This document shows positions 25,215-35,339 of a stretch of DNA of 64,000 bases, piece by piece (positions within the stretch are counted from its first letter, which is position 1; each line of letters begins with the position of its first letter). The position numbers and the translations under genes are program-made. The DNA is from Cristatella mucedo. Taxonomy: Eukaryota > Bryozoa > Phylactolaemata > Cristatellidae. Location: positions 1,042,001 through 1,106,000 of the forward strand of contig WPIO01000064.1 of assembly GCA_009760855.2 (NCBI GenBank), given 5' to 3'. The notes beneath the pieces were generated by a model. That model was given only the letters and a program-made list of their open reading frames with translations. It was not told where the DNA came from and did no database searches.

Positions 25215-25665
25215 CTTATCATAGACACTCTCTTATAAAGCCCTTTGGGCCTTTATTGATTATCAACGATCCCCATCTGATGCACGGGTGAAGGATGGAG
25301 GGAGAGGGCAGATTTCGACAGTGGCTATGCATTTACCACTGGAATCCAAATTGTAGGACTTCTTGCTGAGAGTCGATCATCTTTAACGGTAAGAGGCTCC
25401 TGAAGGCTTTCTGGTAGCTACAGTCTGCCTAGCCAGTGTAGGTAGCCCTGCCATGCTTGCCTGCAGCATTCCACTGAGCTGCCATTGAACAGGCAAAAGA
25501 GTTGTTCTTATTGTTCGGCTTCCCCGTGTGGATTCTTATATCATTGGACGTTGACAGATTGCCCTCAGTTAATAAAATTCAAGTTTGTGTTCACGGACTT
25601 ATTTTTCAGAGCCTGATGACATACAAACTCATCAGCAGGCTGTCACACTTACGATCTCGGTGCAG
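25215..25665. other. Unrelated insertion inside LINE B
   Basis: LINE B homology stops after AGAATAGCAAAGCTCTCTAA and resumes at ATATGAGAAGCAGTTCAGC. The roughly 450 bases between match nothing else in the window and carry no gene. It is probably another decayed mobile fragment. Confidence 0.5.
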
Positions 25666-27423
25666 ATATGAGAAGCAGTTCAGCTTGATCGTCGATTAGT
25701 TTCAAGACATTTTCCGACATCCAGGATCAAATTTCGGCAAGGCAAGCATTCAGTTTATCAACTGCTGCAGCTAATTCCGATGGTTTGAATGACAAATGCA
25801 GCTTAGTAGCGTCAGTTTTAATTGTATGTCATATTCCGCGGGCCTTAATCACTTTCCCAGAGGTTGACTATTAGTGGAGAACAGCAAGTGATCGAGGACA
25901 AACTCTTGAGGGACTCCACAGGTGACCAGTTTCGTGAGTGAGACCTGACCCCCACACGAAACGGATTGAACATGATCAGACTAGTACGATTTAAATCTTG
26001 CTAGTGCCTCGTCTGCTAGACCGATCGTTGTTCTCAATCTTTCAAGTAGGATATAGCGATCAATGGCATCGAAGCCAGCTGATAGATCTAGCAGAGCTCG
26101 GCAGCGACACTCCCCTCATCGTTGCCTCGTAGAATGCCATTGTTAACACGGATGGGAGAAGTTCAGTGGAGTGCTGCCTCTTAAACCCCGAAATTTTTCT
26201 GACATTTCATTTTTTTGATACGTTCTACCAGCTGCTTAGCGACCATTCGTTCAAGAATCTTTGACAGAAAAGGAAGAAGGGAAACTGGGCGATAGTTTGC
26301 ATGGACCTCTGTGTCTAATTTAGGCTTTTTAAGTACGGGGTCTAACGATTGCCGATTTGAAGGACTTGGGTACGACCTTTTTTGCAAAAGAAGCATTAAA
26401 AGTTTTGGTTATGGCAGGACCAAGTTGGTCTGCCACAGGTATAGGGTTTCAGGAGACGAGCTCTTTTTACTTGACCATATTAAGGTAGCCACATCGCTTG
26501 CGGAAACCAAGGAAAATCTTTCAAGAAGCGTCACATGTAGTGATTCCGCGATTGCTTTACTCGGAGGGGGCTTTACGAAGGTACGGATGTGCAGTTATTT
26601 AGTAAAAAAGAAGAAGGAGGAGAAGGAGGAGAAGAAGAAGGAAGAGAAGAACGTTTTGGCTGAGCCTTTAATATCTGGGGAGTCAGACCTCTCAGCATCG
26701 GCCAGTAAATTCTTTACTTTCTTATAAATCTTTTTTGGGTCTGACAAGCAGGAATTAAGTTTTCGAGTGGAAAAATAAGCCCTGGCTTTTTTAATCTTAC
26801 GGGCGTAAACTCAAAGGCATTCTTTGAAATTGGCTAGATCTGCATCAGACCCGATTTATTAAAGCAATGTTCAAGCCTGCGCTTAAAAATGTGCATCTTT
26901 TGAAGTTTTTTTTAATTTGAAAGGAGTCTCCGTGACTCTGTACATGGATAGAATGGACGGGAGCATGCTTGTCAAGAGCACTCCTAAGTGTCATGTTTAC
27001 TGCATCAGTGAGGGTATCGAGACTGCCGGTCGAGTCTGGGTGCAGATCGATATGCCCTGCATCACAAACATATTTCAAAAATGCATCCATGTCAATGCTC
27101 AAGTTACTTCGCTGGAAAAGTTCGACATTACCCTTTACGTATAAGGGAGCAGGAACAGCTAACGAGACCGAGCAATGATACGAAAAGGTCAGTGGCCACA
27201 CTTTAAGGTCAGTGGGGCAGACATCCTTAATGATAACGAGATCGAGGATATAGCCACCAACGTTAGTGGTATGATTAACGCGTTGGACCAAACCAAAATT
27301 ATCTAGACAGTCAAGAAATGAGCGTAATTTGCTATTGATAGGGTTTTCAACGTAAATATTGAAGTTTCAAGCAATCAGTAACGGCCTGTCAGCTAGCTAG
27401 TCAGCTAGCTAAACCAGACAGAG

Positions 27424-27875
27424 TGTGGATGATAATCAGTATCCGAGATTATCCGAGAATATGTGATAATCTAAGGCAGGGGCCGTATGAAGCCTGCAAC
27501 GTGAAATAGTCAGGCAACAAGGATTCCAGACTCGGCATTGGCATCTGCGCCTACAGCCGTTGGCGTGCGTCGTGACCGCTGTTGAACGCCTGTAACCGTC
27601 CACTACGGTAAAATAGACTTGTCGACATGGTGGATACGGACTCGATATGCTAAGGTATGGCGGTTTGTCGTCGCTGCCGCTCGTCCCTCCTACTGCGTAC
27701 TACGTACTACGTGCTTGAATTGGTTCCAGCCCGCTGCCTAGTAGCTAGCCGCTACGCAAGGTTCAGGCGCCACCGGCATTTGTTTACGCTTCGGCTGAGA
27801 CCAGCTCCGCTGCGGGCGCTGCGTTTGCGGCCTCGTTCTGACCGGACTTGGAAGTTGCACGTCACGCATGCAACA
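27424..27875 (+). mobile_element. Candidate solo LTR, repeat R2 copy 1
   Basis: Shares long blocks with 40,790-41,235 on the same strand: GTTGAACGCCTGTAAC, AAATAGACTTGTC, TCGTCGCTGCCG, GTTCAGGCG. It starts TGTGGATG and ends near CAACGTCA. The length (about 450 bp) and TG..CA-like ends suggest an LTR, but no target duplication or internal region is visible. A GC-rich frame at 27,657-27,884 is probably not a gene. Confidence 0.45.
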
Positions 27876-28053
27876 ACGTCATAAAAATCACTGCAGCAGG
27901 TCTACGATACCGCCAATTAGGGGATTTCCGAACAAGACAAGTTGAGGAGCCCCGTTTGCAGTGAACTACCGCGTAATTATTGACGCAGCTACAATATGCT
28001 CGGCTTCAATCTGATATTCAGTTACCCGGTTTTCGGACTAGCTGTGTGGCTTA

Positions 28054-28206
28054 ACGCAACACGTGGCTCTACGCAACACGTGGCTCTACGCAACACGTGG
28101 CTCTACGCAACACGTGGCTCTACGCAACACGAGGCTCTACGCAACACGAGGCTCTACGCAACACGTGGCTCTACGCAACACGTGGCTCTACGCAACACGT
28201 GGCTCT
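28054..28206. repeat. 17-bp minisatellite, nine units, carrying CACGTG
   Basis: Nine consecutive 17-bp units of ACGCAACACGTGGCTCT, almost perfect. Units five and six read CACGAG instead of CACGTG. A degraded tenth unit follows at 28,207. Seven units therefore contain the palindromic E-box CACGTG. Recent tandem amplification is implied by the high identity. Confidence 0.95.
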
Positions 28207-28297
28207 ACGTAACATGCTTTTAGTTCTTTTTACGACCATTTAATGTCTGCTCGTGGACGAGCCGCTAAACGATGGCGTTTGATTAGGGCGACTACTT

Positions 28298-29235
28298 TTA
28301 ATAATAATAAATATACATTTAAACAACGCCCCCATGAAATTAATTTTGTTCCATGCACTTTAATGTGCTTCAAAGTAAGCATTACCAAATGATAAATGGT
28401 TGAAGCTCAATTTTAACAAGCGTAGCATGGTTAGAGGTGATATGCGCAGGGTCAGCGTGCAAATGTGATTAGTGGCAGCATGCACAGCGTCAGAACGCGT
28501 AAGCACACAAAGGACGGATCGCATGGACTCGCTAACTGCTATGATAAATATTTTTGCTTTAGCGTTTTTTTTAATGTCGTAAAAAACTCAGACATGTCGT
28601 GACGCAAGTCGGAAGTGAGTTCCTGGCTTTGGAAGCCTACGACCTGAACGCACGGTCTTCCAAGGATTTGAGATTCGTATGAGGTGCAGTTAAGCTATTA
28701 GATTCAGAAAAGCTTATCGTACGATGCTAAGCATGCAGGAGCAGTAGATCTGCTAGGTAGGCTGGAGCCGAAGAAGGAAAGAGCTTTCTAGAAGTCAGAG
28801 TGACAGGACCTTCGAGGTCGACGTGCTATTTGACCTGGAGCCAGTGCAGTTTGGCGAGCAGTGTTGCGATGTGGCTACTGTGTCGCTCACGTCAGACAAG
28901 CGTAGCTGCTTATTTTTGTACCAATTGTAAGCTCTTGGTGGCACAGGCCAGTAGACCAGCAAGCAGTGAGCTACAGAATGCAAGACGGGATGTCACAGAT
29001 GCACGGACCAATTAAAATGTAGTTTCCCTGTCTAAGCGAGCCTGAATGTTTGCAATGTTATGTAGCTAGAAGTCTACACACGCAACGGTGGAGCTGATTT
29101 GATCTTCTAATGAAAGATCACGTTAGAACAGGACGTCATTCTTTCGTGCAAATTCAGCAGGAAAAATATGCTGGCGCAGCCGCGTTTGAGCGTTAGATTT
29201 TTTAATATGTTAACCACACCTAGTTTGCCTTTGTC
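28298..29235 (-). mobile_element. LINE family A, 5'-truncated copy
   Basis: The minus-strand copy starts with its (AAT)n tail at 28,298. It shows the 3' UTR (GCATGCACAGCGTCAGAACGC), the AxKAWN-like region near 28,620, and upstream blocks to about 29,235 (rc of CTAGTTTGCCTTTG, matching the GGGTTTGCCC position in the copy at 33,650). It is heavily diverged and frame-broken. Confidence 0.7.
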
Positions 29236-29236
29236 T

Positions 29237-29460
29237 TTTTAAGACCTTGTGACCTATTGTATGGTCCTTTGCTCTGCATTTATTGATGTGGCCTGGTATG
29301 AGGGTTTGTATATAAAAAGCCGAAGAAAGAGTGCTAAGGTAGTTTGTTATAGCGTGTCGGCTCTAGTGAGAGTGCTTTTGTAATACACCTTTGAGGCCTT
29401 TGTTGACAAAGAGACTTGTGCAGACGCGTTTCGTACGGTGTTTTGCATTTTTTTTGGCTT
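29237..29460 (+). mobile_element. Possible solo LTR
   Basis: Starts TGTGACC and ends TTTTGCA. It contains a strong TATA-like GTATATAAAAAGC at about 29,309 and, some 70 bases on, GTAATACACCTTTG, an arrangement seen in many LTRs. No second copy is in the window, so the identity is speculative. Confidence 0.25.
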
Positions 29461-29464
29461 CAAT

Positions 29465-29830
29465 AAGCTCGGTTTCACATGTTTTGAGACATCTTTTCTG
29501 TCAAGAGTTTTTCTCTAAAACCTAATCAGTGAACCGTAAAACCCAAAACATAAACCCAAAACTAAAACACAACAAATTACAAATCTAACCACAAAGCCCT
29601 AAACCGTAAGCCCCAAAACATGCATCCCTAAAGACTAGACCAAAATCACAAGCTATAAAGTTAAAAAGAATAGCTCTTAAAAACTCTTTTTATTTTATAC
29701 AGAAATAAACAGACGCTTGTGAGCACGGTTGGCATCCTTCTATGGGCTCTTCGCTCACAGCAGAAATGAGCCTAGCTGTAAGCCAAAAAAAGACGCCGTA
29801 TTAGCTGCGTAATCATGCTTCAAGTCGAAG
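29465..29830. other. Unassigned; C/A-rich strand segment at 29,520-29,640
   Basis: The segment 29,520-29,640 is unusually rich in CCCTAAA- and ACCCAAAAC-like words on the plus strand, vaguely telomere-like but with no regular period. The rest shows nothing recognisable. Confidence 0.35.
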
Positions 29831-29837
29831 AACAAAG

Positions 29838-30029
29838 ATGCGTGCCTTTGAGGTTCATGCTTCACGTGCGCTCGAGCCAGTTTATCAGCCGGTCGCTCTG
29901 CGAACGGCTGCTGCTGCTGCTGCTTCATCGTGCCATTCGTCGGCGACCGCCGGAAAGGTCAAGTGGCCACTGGCTTGTCCGACGGCTTCCGAGTTGTCGG
30001 ACTCCGACGCCAGTTTGCTAGCGCGTACA
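29838..30029 (+). CDS. Possible host exon, uncharacterised
   Basis: An open frame with ATG at 29,838 (MRAFEVHASRALEPVYQ, then an Ala run and SELSDSDAS). It is more GC-rich than its neighbours and so looks codon-like. The opposite strand is also open here with an acidic Ser-rich reading, so strand and reality are uncertain. No domain is recognised and no splice partner was identified. Confidence 0.22.
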
Positions 30030-30116
30030 TACTGCGTGTCCTCGAAAGCGGAAGTTGAACAGTGTCAGCTTGCGGGCCTTTGCTGTGTATAGTGTTCACA
30101 AAAAAGAAAAATCGTG

Positions 30117-30286
30117 GCCGATTAAACAGCCTCTTTTTGTATATCGACAGGAGAACCTTTGCGGTTATCACCACCGCTTACATACGGCAGTAAAGAATCA
30201 CCCACCACAAGAATCGAACCCACGACCTTGGTCCCGAGGTCGTGAAAGCAACCGCCTTACCTAGTGTGCCATCACGGCTCACCAAC
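30117..30286 (-). mobile_element. tRNA-derived SINE (S1)
   Basis: On the minus strand the head reads TGAGCCGTGATGGCACACTAGG, a Pol III A-box-like start, followed by GGTCGTGGGTTCGATTCTTG with a good B box. The body then contains GGTGATAACCGCAAAGG and ends with AAAAAGAGGCTGTTTAATCGG. The same body occurs at 48,340-48,522 and 57,585-57,745, defining a family of about 170 bp. Confidence 0.85.
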
Positions 30287-30289
30287 ATC

Positions 30290-30815
30290 ATGTGGCTCAG
30301 GGGGTCTCCTTTGACGTCGCGAACAGTAATAAGCTCCTCAATGTAGTAACTACCAAAGTCTGCAGAAGCAACTTGTTTGGGGTGACCATATGATTGTTAT
30401 CAGTTGCTGGAGTCTCTTCCATGTATTGCTACAGAGCGCCATGAACGTCGATTGCTGGGATTCTGGAAACCTCGACAGAGTGGCTTATTCACACACCTGC
30501 TAGTGGCCACTTGCTAGCTTGAAAAATAATAAGTTGCGACGCTTACGACCTGCGTGCTGAGCAACGACCAACAGCATTCAGCTTTAAAACACGCGATTTC
30601 ACTTACTTTGGTTGGAGTCCATCGAAGCGATGAGGCAATCTTAAAGAAGTTTGCCGTAATCATCGAAGGCTACTTGGGTATTTGGCGAACGGTAGACGGC
30701 AGCTTGTGCTCGCTGTACACCTGTTTGGTGGTTGTTCATCTCCGAACTTGCTAAGTTTGACATTTGTACTTGATTACACGTGCCCAATGGGTCATAATGA
30801 TGTTGATGCAGTTGA
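30290..30815. other. Unassigned spacer
   Basis: No recognisable gene or repeat; frames of 60-70 codons on both strands are uninformative. Confidence 0.35.
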
Positions 30816-30819
30816 AATA

Positions 30820-31800
30820 GGACATGCTTCAATGTGGAACGAAAATTGGAGCTCCAACATCAAATTCCTTGTAGATTTTTAAAACGGATTGCAATTTATT
30901 CAGGTATACGCCTGGGATTTTGCACTAGTTTGCAACGCAGTGTTCGAGAAAAAACTTTGTGTGCTAGCAGATTACAATGTAAATTGAGTATGTAGCATCA
31001 ATAAATCTAAATTGCGGCTACACACAACCAATCTTGTGTCCATTTTTGAGAGATCCTATTAGATTGCAGTATCCGGGCAATTTCCGCACATTGGTTTAAA
31101 CTTATTGATTGTTCTTTATACAATGCAATTTAAAGCACGATGATATGTGGAGCTTAAAATCATCAATTTCCCGTCCATTTGCGGTAGATACTGGTGGATT
31201 TCAGCTTTAGACTGAGCCATTACTGTCTAATGCTATGCATTTCCCCCAGATTGAATGCCCACAATGGGTGAACATAATGTAGGCGTATTTTAAACATTGC
31301 GAAATGTTTTATCGGGTGAGAATGAGCGCTTCGGCAGCATATTTCGAGTCAATTTGCAAAGCATTGCAGTATTGGTACAGGCAATTGCTGTAGATTACTA
31401 TGAATCACCGGCGACTCTGCATGCACTACTGGTGGCCATTATGTGATTGCAGTTTAAATGGAAGTTCGGGAGGGGTGGGGAGTTATGTGCCCATTCAAGG
31501 TATATATATTATAGTGTAATTTCACTTGTATACACAGTGCTAATTCAAACTCCACAAAATCTGGAGCTTCGCCCAGCCACTTTCTGTCAATTTGTGATGG
31601 GTTACATTAGATTGCCGTATTTTACAGACCGTTGCCGATTTCCATTCACTTCCCCAGTTTCTACGTACTCGATGACTAAAATTATCCACGTTCACTTTAA
31701 ACACAGCGAGCTACTTTGCGAAATAAAAATTAGAGTTTCTGGCATCAAATTTTGAGTCAATTAATTTGTAGCTGAGTATGATTTTGGCCTAGGTCATTAC
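30820..31800. repeat. Diverged tandem array (satellite-like), part 1
   Basis: Successive segments of roughly 160-180 bases repeat a common order of words. These are an (C/T)TTTAAA(C/A) core, then A(A/G)AATTxGAGCTT, CCAGCCAxTTTCTG, an ATTGC-rich stretch and ACAATGGGT. Cores are visible near 30,885, 31,125, 31,293, 31,450 and 31,697. Units are only about 50-65% alike by eye. The same unit resumes at 35,340 beyond the LINE A insertions. Confidence 0.6.
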
Positions 31801-31829
31801 ACACGATATGAACAATAACAGGATTAATA

Positions 31830-32702
31830 TATTTGTATAGCGGCCTCAAATAGCCTAATCTCTTTCCAGGCACTTCAAAGATGTTGTATATGAAGCGCGA
31901 TTAAATGGCTAGTTCTCAAATTCAATGCGTCAAAAAGTAAATTATAGATTGAGGTAACATACAGGGTTGATTGTGAACATGGATGTATGCTTTATGATAG
32001 CATACACGGGATGAGCACACATTAGCACGCACGAGACAAATAAAAAGTACCCATCGAAGGCAGCGAGAAATAGGTACGTCTTTAGCTTCGTTTTAAACGT
32101 CGTAAGTCAGGGAATGTCGTGACTTCAATCGGAAGTGAGTTCCAGGATTTGGGAGCATGAGTAATAAAGGTGTGGTCTACAGAGGATTTTACGTTAGTTT
32201 AAGGAATATCGAAGTGACTTGAATCAGAAAAGTAAGTGTTAAGATGCCTAGGCTGTTTAGAGAGTACTTATGATAGCTAGTCGGGAGCCAGAGGACTAAG
32301 GGATCTAAAATTGAGTGAAAGAACCTTGAAAATGATCCGCTGCTTGATTAAGAGCCAATGCAGATCGCTAGACGTCGCTGCGATGTCGAAATTTCGAAGG
32401 TCGTGACATAAAACCCGGAAACATAAAGCTTCGGAGATGTGTGCCAACTGTTAGCACCGGATTGCACACGCCGGGAGACCAGCAAGCAGTGAGCTATAGA
32501 AGTCGAGAAGGGATGTCACAAATATACGAACAAATTTGGATATATTGTCCCTGCCTAAGTAGACCAGGGTTGCTGCAAAGTTCCGTAGCTGGAGGTAGGC
32601 AGAGTCGACAATGGAGCTTATGTGGTCGTCTAGTAATTAATCACTTTGAAACGGGACACCCAGACTTCGTGCAAATATAATAGGAGATACACTGTCAGAG
32701 GT
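31830..32702 (-). mobile_element. LINE family A, 5'-truncated diverged copy
   Basis: Minus-strand 3' end at about 31,830 with a decayed tail and hairpin (CGGCCTCAAATAGCCTAATCTCTTTCCAGGCACTT). The post-RT coding region is recognisable by its reverse-complement words (GAGTTCCAGGATTTGGGAGCAT) up to about 32,700. It directly abuts the tail of the next copy. Confidence 0.75.
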
Positions 32703-32706
32703 GGTT

Positions 32707-32737
<31 letters not shown>

Positions 32738-33830
32738 GCACTTGATAAAGCGCCCACAGAGAACTCCGTCTCTTTCTAGGCACCTTACATTTTCTGCAAA
32801 GGGAAACGCGATTGAATTGTGAGTAATATCCTGCTTGATAAACAACGTGAATAACATGGTTAGGGGTGACATGCACAGGGTCAGCATGCAAATGTGGTTA
32901 GTGACAGCATGCACAGTGTCAGCACGCATAAGCACATCAAGGACGAATCACAGGGACCCACTAAATACTGTCCTAAATAGGTGTGTGTTTTAGGTTCTGT
33001 ATAAATGTGGTCAAGTAAGGGGATGTTGTGACGCAAGTCGCGGGGCGGGGGAGTTCCAGGCTTTGGGAGCATACGAACTAAATGCACGGTCTCCAAAGGA
33101 TTTGAGGTTTGTACGAGGTAGCGATAAACTGTTGGAGTCCGAAAAGCGGGTGGTACGATGCTTGGCCTGGTGGGGGAATAGATATGAGACATAGGCTGGA
33201 GCCAAAGAATGAAGAGACCTAAAAGAGAGCGACAAAACCTTATATTCGATCCTTTGCTTGACTGGTAGCCAGTGCATGTCGGCGAGTAGTGGTGTGATGT
33301 GGAAACTGCTGCGCTCACGACAGACAAGCCTAGCTGCGGAGTTTTGCATCAGCTGTAATCGCCTGATTGTACATGCCGGTAGGCCAGCAAGCAGTGAGTT
33401 ATAGAAGTCAAGACGGGATGTCACAAATGCATGGACCAACTTGGACGTGGTATCCTTATGTAAACAACCCCTAATTTTAGCAATGTTATGTAGCTGAAAG
33501 TTGGCAGACTTGACTGTGGAGCTGATGTGGTCGTCTAACGAGAGGTCACTTTGGAACATGACACCTAGATTTCGAGCTGATTCAACAGGAGATATGCTGG
33601 CAGAGCCGAATTTAGGCGTCAGCCTTTCCAATTTCTGAATCACACTGGGTTTGCCCATAACTAGTAAGTTAGTTATATCATCGTTTAGCTTTTGAAAAGT
33701 TGATGCCACCCACGTTTGGATGTCATCAATACATGCAGCAAGTGAGTTGAGAGAATTTGAGGTGCTCGAAGGCTGGGAGGGATCAAAGCAAAGGTATAAA
33801 TGTTTTTCGCGTAAAGCATTCAAATTTCCG
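32703..33830 (-). mobile_element. LINE family A copy with a long open frame
   Basis: The tail is (AATAAT)n at 32,706-32,738. The hairpin and 3' UTR follow, then an open frame at 33,011-33,823 (270 codons). This contains [62 protein letters not shown] and FSSYAPKAWNSP. It covers the region from just after the RT active site to the C-terminus and is the most open family A copy here. It still lacks the YADD core and endonuclease. Confidence 0.88.
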
Positions 33831-33879
33831 AGTCACACTTGGTTTACCCTTATCTTAAAACTTTCTGTTATCCTTCAAT

Positions 33880-34134
33880 ATGGGAAAGTTACCTGCCTTT
33901 CTTGTGTTGATGTTAGCAATACATACAGTAAGTGCAGTTTGGTTGCCGTCGCTCACAGCACAGAACGCCAGCCGACGAGCAACACCACCAGTTTATTCCA
34001 CTACGCACTGGAGCAGAAGGATGGAGCACAATTTTCTTATACTCTCTTGCCCACCGGAGTCCCCACCGGAGTGCGTGCGACTACCTTGTCACAAAAATCA
34101 CCAACAGCACATCCCGACAGCATGCCACATCTAG
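33880..34134 (+). CDS. Possible small secreted peptide, uncharacterised
   Basis: An 84-codon frame whose first 19 residues (MGKLPAFLVLMLAIHTVSA) look like a textbook signal peptide with a VSA cleavage site. The remainder has four Cys in its second half. It lies in a roughly 350-base segment between two LINE A pieces and has no identified promoter or splice evidence. Chance is a real alternative, since family A sequence on this strand is hydrophobic in places. Confidence 0.25.
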   Translation: MGKLPAFLVLMLAIHTVSAVWLPSLTAQNASRRATPPVYSTTHWSRRMEHNFLILSCPPESPPECVRLPCHKNHQQHIPTACHI

Positions 34135-34199
34135 TGTCACAGCCCAGGCATACAACGATCGGAGGCAGTGCCATTAATTAAACGAAAGCACAGCAAGGG

Positions 34200-35335
34200 C
34201 TATTGAGAGAGTTCGACTTCGCGGGAGTGGTGGGGATTAAAGCATAGGTACACTTGCGTATCAGCATCGTAGAAGTAATAGCGTAGATTGCGCACGACGA
34301 ACACCTCTGCAAGAGGGAGAAAATGAGCTGCGAAAAGAAGCGGACCAAGTGCAGAGCTCTGAGGTACCCCAGGACTTCAGTGGTGCCTTCGTATAATCTT
34401 GATCGGTTTCCATCAACACTCGGGAGTCTCCCTCTGAGATAAAACCTGACTCATTGCAGTCCAGTGCCCACGATGCCCAGGCGAGATAAGGTGCGCTCGA
34501 CAAGGACTTTGTGATCAATATTATGAAACGCTGCCAATAGTTAAAGCAAAACAAGCGGAGAGACTTTACTTAAATCTGCCTTCCTAAGAGCGTCGGTTTA
34601 TACGCGACAATACTGACTCTATTGAGTGTTCTACAACACGATTTAAATTTATATTTTTCTCGCTGAATGTTTTAATGTATGAGTTTATTCTGTCTGCTAT
34701 TACTCGTTCCAGTGTATTGAATATGAACGGCAATATGGAGACTGAGTGGAAGTTGCTAAAATTCTCTTGATCTAGTGTAGCTTTTTTTTAATTAGCTGCC
34801 TACTTTCAGCTTTTTGAAAGGTGTTGGGACATGATCTAAGGGTCGGGACATTCATTATATTAGTAATGCATGGCAGAAGCTGATCTATGCATAGATCGAT
34901 GAATTAATACAGTGGGATCATGGTCTAGTCGAGGAACAGTCTTCTTTGACTTTGAGATGAATTTCGGGATGAGGTCACTTGTGGCTGACTTTAACACCAA
35001 AATGTTGATGCTTCACGGATTTACATAGAGGGCTTCTGTGGGACAATACTGAAGTACGTTAGTCTAGGGGAAATTCCGTTACCTTAGGGATTGATTCTTT
35101 GAACTTGTCTATATTGCTGACAAAGAATATAGAGAAGCGGTCAGCTAGATCGCATCGAGGATGACTAGGCAAGGAGCTAACCTGTGTGCGATTAAGGGAT
35201 GGTTGGTGAAAGCCATATGAATTTTTGAATTGAGCATTTATGACTCAAAAATATTGTAATGGGAGCTAGACGATTACTGTACACTTCCCGACCAAAAACG
35301 TTCAGAATAGCTTAAACATCTGCGATTAATTTTAG
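34200..35335 (-). mobile_element. LINE A-like reverse transcriptase segment
   Basis: The minus-strand reading at 34,261-34,390 includes GVPQSSALGPLLFAAHF-like and YYFYDADTQVY-like blocks, i.e. the RT GVPQG and YADD regions with changes. Further upstream are diverged N-terminal RT segments to about 35,335, where satellite units resume. The subfamily differs from the adjacent 32,703-33,830 copy, and the TTGAGAGA...GGATTAAAGCATAGGT region is partly duplicated between them. Confidence 0.65.
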
Positions 35336-35339
35336 AGAG

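Larger units (their letters stand above)
19690..27400 (-). mobile_element. LINE family B long minus copy, interrupted by an LTR element
   Basis: The most 5'-complete family B copy. From 27,400 downward come the end of an apurinic-type endonuclease domain (HTTNVGGYILDLVI near 27,270), the linker, broken RT segments (26,181-26,396: [30 protein letters not shown]) and the post-RT region. It is interrupted at 25,018/20,320 by the LTR retrotransposon and at 25,215-25,665 by unrelated sequence, and ends near 19,690 where LINE A joins. A purine-rich (GAAGAAGGAG)n expansion sits at 26,605-26,655. It carries many frameshifts. It shows that family B had an endonuclease plus RT polyprotein. Confidence 0.85.

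Noticed and set aside
28054-28206. Possible CRISPR-like array
   Set aside because: Units are contiguous 17-bp repeats without spacers, in animal DNA.
29520-29640. Interstitial telomeric repeat
   Set aside because: CCCTAAA-like words occur but without regular tandem spacing.
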